This document shows positions 60,746-64,000 of a stretch of 64,000 bases of DNA, piece by piece (the first letter of the stretch is position 1; each line of letters opens with the position of its first letter). The stretch comes from Phocoena phocoena (taxonomy: Eukaryota; Chordata; Mammalia; Artiodactyla; Phocoenidae), in assembly GCF_963924675.1 (NCBI RefSeq), contig NC_089221.1, positions 87,602,296 through 87,666,295 of the forward strand, given 5' to 3'. Position numbers and translations under genes: made by a program. The notes beneath the pieces were generated by a model that did not search any database, was not told the origin of the DNA, and worked only from the letters and a program-made list of their open reading frames with translations.

Positions 60746-61239
60746 ATTGTGGTTTCTGTTCTGCAGTTAGTTATTTATCTGGTACTTTCTAGGTGTTACC
60801 ATGCACATATATATTTTCTCCTTCTTCACTGTATTTTTTCCATATTCACCATATCAATGGAGTATACCAAAAGCTGTAAAGATGACCAGAAAGAGAGAAA
60901 AATAAAAGACAATTATTTGGAAAGATCAAATTTAATTAGAGCATTGTTTTAAAATTTTATTTCACTTTCCTTAACTCTATTTTTCCATTTTTATTCCAAG
61001 TTTTTTAACTTAGTATATACGTATACTTCAGTACCTCAAATTCTTTTAGGTAAGAAATGTATTTCAATAAATTATTTTATTATTAAACTATGCAAAATAT
61101 TCAGTCATATCAATACTTTGTAAAAAAAACATACAAATAAAACATAAACACAAGTTTCTGATTCCTATAAGTGTAAACTGTAACAGGATGAAAAATATTT
61201 GTATCTTCTGGCAGGTATTATGGTATCATTGAAGCTGAA
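60746..61239. other. Unassigned AT-rich DNA
   Basis: No feature recognised. Confidence 0.5.
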
Positions 61240-61768
61240 TGCAGCCTCTGTACCCCACACTGAACTAAATCTCAGAGCCAGAGTTTTGGATGAAGTAGAA
61301 AAGAATAGCTTTATTGCTTTGCCAGGCAAAGGGGGCCACAGTGGGCTAATTCCCTCAAAACTGTGTGTCCCAACATGGAGAGGGTAGTGAGAAGTTTTAC
61401 AGTAATGGTTGAAAGAGGGTATGATCAGCTTGTGGACGTTTTTCTGATAGGTTGGTGGTAAGGTAAATGGGAGTCAACATCATCAACCTTCTGGTTCCAA
61501 CCAGTCTGCGGTCTCCTGCTTGTGGGCACCACACCATTAACCTCTCCTACCTGGTGGGCATTTCAGTATCATCAAAAACAGCTCAAAGATACTGTTATGT
61601 ATATCCCTCAATGGGGAACCAGTGCCCCAAGGCTGCACTATTGTATCTTTTGACTTTTCCTCCCTTGTCTCTGTATCCTCTCCTTTCCCTAATTAGCAAC
61701 TATTTGAACCTGCTATTGGAACTCAGGGAAGGTCATGGAGGTTGAATGAAGCCTATTTCCTGTAATCA
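61240..61768 (-). mobile_element. Endogenous retrovirus LTR, antisense, probably solo
   Basis: The + strand begins with TG (tgcagcctctg) and ends with CA (cctgtaatca). Read on the minus strand, the element has the polyadenylation-type hexamer AATAAA near 61312 ('gcaataaagctattctttt'), followed by a short downstream region, as in a gammaretrovirus-like LTR. Neither a target duplication nor internal viral sequence was found. The family could not be named and the ends are approximate. Confidence 0.6.
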
Positions 61769-61844
61769 GGAAATGGAGGACACAGAGAGGCTTTTGTGCC
61801 CAGGAGTCCCACAGGATCCTGCTTGGTATCATCATGAGAGCACA

Positions 61845-62015
61845 GTTTTCGAGTCAGCATGGCTTTGATGCAAATCAAATGCCAAAACATACTTCCTTCT
61901 GTATAAAAACAAAGCAATGCTAACTTTATAGGGTTGCTGCAAGTATTCCATGAGACCACATGTGTAAAGCGCCTAACACAGTGTCTAAGACGTTGTAGGC
62001 ACTCAGTCATGAAGG
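61845..62015 (+). repeat. MIR SINE
   Basis: 'tttatagggttgctgcaagt', 'gtgtaaagcgcctaacacag' and 'gttgtaggcactcagtcat' are the MIR 3' half. Confidence 0.75.
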
Positions 62016-62680
62016 TGCCTGATTTGTTCCTGTGTGGTAATGATGGCATGCCCAGAGTCCTTGAACTATCATTAAAGAGCAGAGCCCAAAATGCCACTAT
62101 GCCTTTCATGTTCCATTTAGATCTGCTCTCTCTTAAAGTAGGACAGTGACTCATCTGTTGTAATTTTGTTTATGCTCCAAATTCTTTGCCCCTTCTTTGG
62201 GGAACAGCATCCCAATGTTCTTTGAGGCAGTAGCCCTACACCACTCTCAGTCCATGCTGTTCAGTTGGGGATGTCCACTCCTAGCTTCCTAGAAGAAAGC
62301 ACAGGGCCCAAAAATGGTCTTAAATCAATCACATGATTGATTTAAGAATGACCATGTGACCCAAACTGGGTCAGTGATTTCAAGGACTTTTACTTGAACT
62401 ACTAGGAAAGAAACACTTTCTCCACTGAATTGCTGAATAGGTGGGATGAAAACCTGGAGCATATGGGCTACCAGGAAAGGAGAACTTACCTCGGAATGAA
62501 ACTAACAGAAGCAATGGTGATGAAGAGAAATTGATATTTGATGGCATCTTTTAAGTTTTAGGATCCAATTGTGTCTGAAGACAAGCTACACCTCACCTTT
62601 TCAATTATGTAAATGAATCTATGTGGCAGACAACTTTTAAATTGGTCCTTAATAATCCAATTTTAGCAATCCAACTTCAG
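62016..62680. other. Unassigned, with a perfect hairpin
   Basis: No family secured. A 12-bp perfect inverted repeat with a 4-base loop lies at 62319-62346. Confidence 0.45.
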
Positions 62681-62689
62681 GAAGTTAGC

Positions 62690-62985
62690 AATAATCCAAC
62701 TTTCTGGATACATGCCTTTGTGTCATCCCTTCCCCTTGAGGGTAGGCTAATGATTTGTTTCTAAGGAATATAATAAGGCACAAGGGATGGGATGTCAGTT
62801 GCATGATTAGGTTACAAAAGATCGTGACTTCTGTCCTACTGGCATACTCTACTGCCTTATGTTTGCACACTTTGGAGAAGCAAGCTGCCATGTGGATGAG
62901 GTCAGGCAGTGAGGAACTAGGACAATCTCTGGGCAACAGCAAGGGAGGAACAGAGGCATTCAATTCAAGGAGCTGAAAGTTGCCT
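62690..62985 (+). mobile_element. Ancient LTR-like sequence, 5' part
   Basis: 'tcatcccttccccttgaggg', 'gaagcaagctgccatgtgga' and 'caacagcaagggaggaacag' recall an ERVL/MaLR-type LTR. The matching 3' end appears only at about 63465, beyond a CpG-rich block. Identification is from memory. Confidence 0.4.
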
Positions 62986-63470
62986 CAGGCAGCCCCACCC
63001 TTCCACGGCCACAGGGCCAGAGCTCGATCCCCTACACCTGTCAGTGCTCCTAGAGCAGCTGCCCTGCACTGGGACTGGGTGGGGGAGGGGGGCGGATGGA
63101 GGGAGTAGCAGGAAGTGGCTTTGGTGAGAATAGGAATTTGCTGGCAAAGTGGCGTGAGCCAGACTGTGCTGACAAGTCTGGGATAAGGACCCTCCGGGAA
63201 ACCAGGGTACTCATGTGTTTCTCCTCCCAGGACTCTTTGCCGGCTCTGCAGAACTCCCGAGAGCCCCTGAGATCCCGCGAGATCTGGCTTCCTTTGGAAA
63301 GAGCGTGCACGGCAGCATCTTGGCCGCCTTCCGCCTTCTTTGCTGAAACTGCTGCCTACCTAATCCCAGCCTATTCTCTTCCTGAGTACGCACACGCACG
63401 CACAGGGCACGCACACGGGCACGCACACACACAGTCGTTCAGCGTTCTGGCGTTTAGAAGAGCTTGCCGA
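62985..63470. promoter_or_regulatory. CpG-rich promoter-like block
   Basis: By eye about 25 CpG dinucleotides lie between about 63090 and 63500, whereas the preceding kilobases have very few outside SINEs. It contains a GC-box (gggggcgg, about 63087-63094), a near match to the TCTCGCGAGA element (tcccgcgaga, 63273-63282), and a CGCACA-type repeat at 63388-63434. There is no TATA box in an obvious place. A consensus-like 5' splice site follows at 63523. No known gene is recognised. It could be a first exon or promoter, an enhancer, or a decaying CpG-rich insertion. Confidence 0.4.
63388..63434. repeat. CGCACA/CA-type microsatellite
   Basis: Irregular 'acgcacacgcacgcac' units with CpG, ending in a short CA run. 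Confidence 0.9.
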
Positions 63471-63600
63471 CTCTAGGCCGACACCTTGATTGCAGCACCG
63501 TGACCTACAGAAATTGAGATAAGTGAGTGTTTTGTTTTGTTTTTTTAAGGAGGTAAATTTTGGGACCATCTGTTACATAGAAATATATAACTAGTAAAAC
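63465..63600 (+). mobile_element. Ancient LTR-like sequence, 3' end
   Basis: 'gccgacaccttgattgcagc', 'gacctacagaaattgagata', 'ttttaaggaggtaaattttg' and 'ctgttacatagaaatatata' follow the order of a MaLR-type LTR 3' end. It probably belongs with 62690-62985. Confidence 0.5.
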
Positions 63601-64000
63601 GCATTTAAGTCACTCGGAATTGGACTTGTCTCTAGCATCCAAAAGATTCCTGACAATCACCTTGAAAATACTTTTTCATGGCTAAGAAAGAAGCAGGAAG
63701 ATTGAGCAGCATTAAGAAAAGAACTCAGCAACACACCTAGTGGCCTTGTAGGTATCTAAACAAGTGACGCAGCATGAATTCTTTTCCCGAGTGCTTTTTA
63801 ACTTGTTCTTCATTTTAACGGCAAAGGAGATAATCTATAAACACAGAAAGTCTGAAAAAAGTTTAGAAATATCTTAAATGCACTTAACACTTAAGTATTT
63901 TAAAAACTTTCTAGAAAATGTGTGGGAACTAACAAAGATGAGAAATTTTCCTAGAAGAGAAAAAACCAAAACATTATTTTTCCTTAAGGAGTATTGAAAA
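63601..64000. other. Unassigned DNA
   Basis: AT-rich; no feature recognised up to the window end. Confidence 0.5.

Noticed and set aside
61753..62154. 133-codon minus-strand open frame
   Set aside because: It covers a MIR and LTR-adjacent DNA, with no domain or signal recognised.
63096..63476. 126-codon plus-strand frame in the CpG-rich block
   Set aside because: Stop-poor because of GC content. It runs through a CGCACA microsatellite and overlapping minus-strand frames are equally long. No protein family recognised.

Overview
This window looks like non-coding nuclear DNA from a cetacean, probably a toothed whale. The main evidence is eleven young copies of one tRNA-derived SINE. Their head carries the A-box core TGGCGCAGTGG and a B-box-like GGTTCGTGCCC, followed by the long GC-rich body and A tail typical of cetacean CHR-family SINEs. 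I see no ruminant Bov-tA or BovB and no pig PRE-1. Species was judged from remembered repeat sequences, not from a search.

I recognise no intact protein-coding gene, tRNA, rRNA, CRISPR array or bacterial-type operon. Nearly all open reading frames longer than 60 codons are translations of SINE bodies, L1 ORF2 fragments or ancient L2 sequence. The window is best read as a gene-poor stretch (intergenic or a large intron) built from layers of transposons.

Layout. 1-9.4 kb: the 3' part of an L1, a long CHR SINE, a MER5A-like DNA transposon, L2 fragments, a second L1 in antisense with a 13-bp target duplication, and an L2 interrupted by a hAT transposon (8-bp duplication) and an MLT1A-like solo LTR (5-bp duplication). 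9.4-29 kb: four young CHR SINEs, one short older SINE, MIR and L2 pieces, several decayed L1 3' ends, a palindromic DNA transposon and two short antisense L1 tails. 29-37 kb: mostly unassigned AT-rich DNA with L2 fragments and one long G-run. 37-53 kb: a cluster of six young SINEs, L2 and MIR pieces, and a long CHR SINE. 53-57 kb: a 1.7-kb L1 followed by an ancient antisense L1. 57-64 kb: a polypyrimidine tract, the last young SINE, MIR/L2, an antisense LTR, and a CpG-rich promoter-like block lying between the two halves of an ancient LTR.

I found no new multi-gene system. The observations I rate highest are the CpG-rich block at about 63.0-63.47 kb with a consensus-like splice donor at 63523, an identical in-frame TAG in the ORF2 zinc-knuckle region of both forward L1 copies, twin perfect hairpins inside an L2, and a closely spaced inverted pair of young SINEs.
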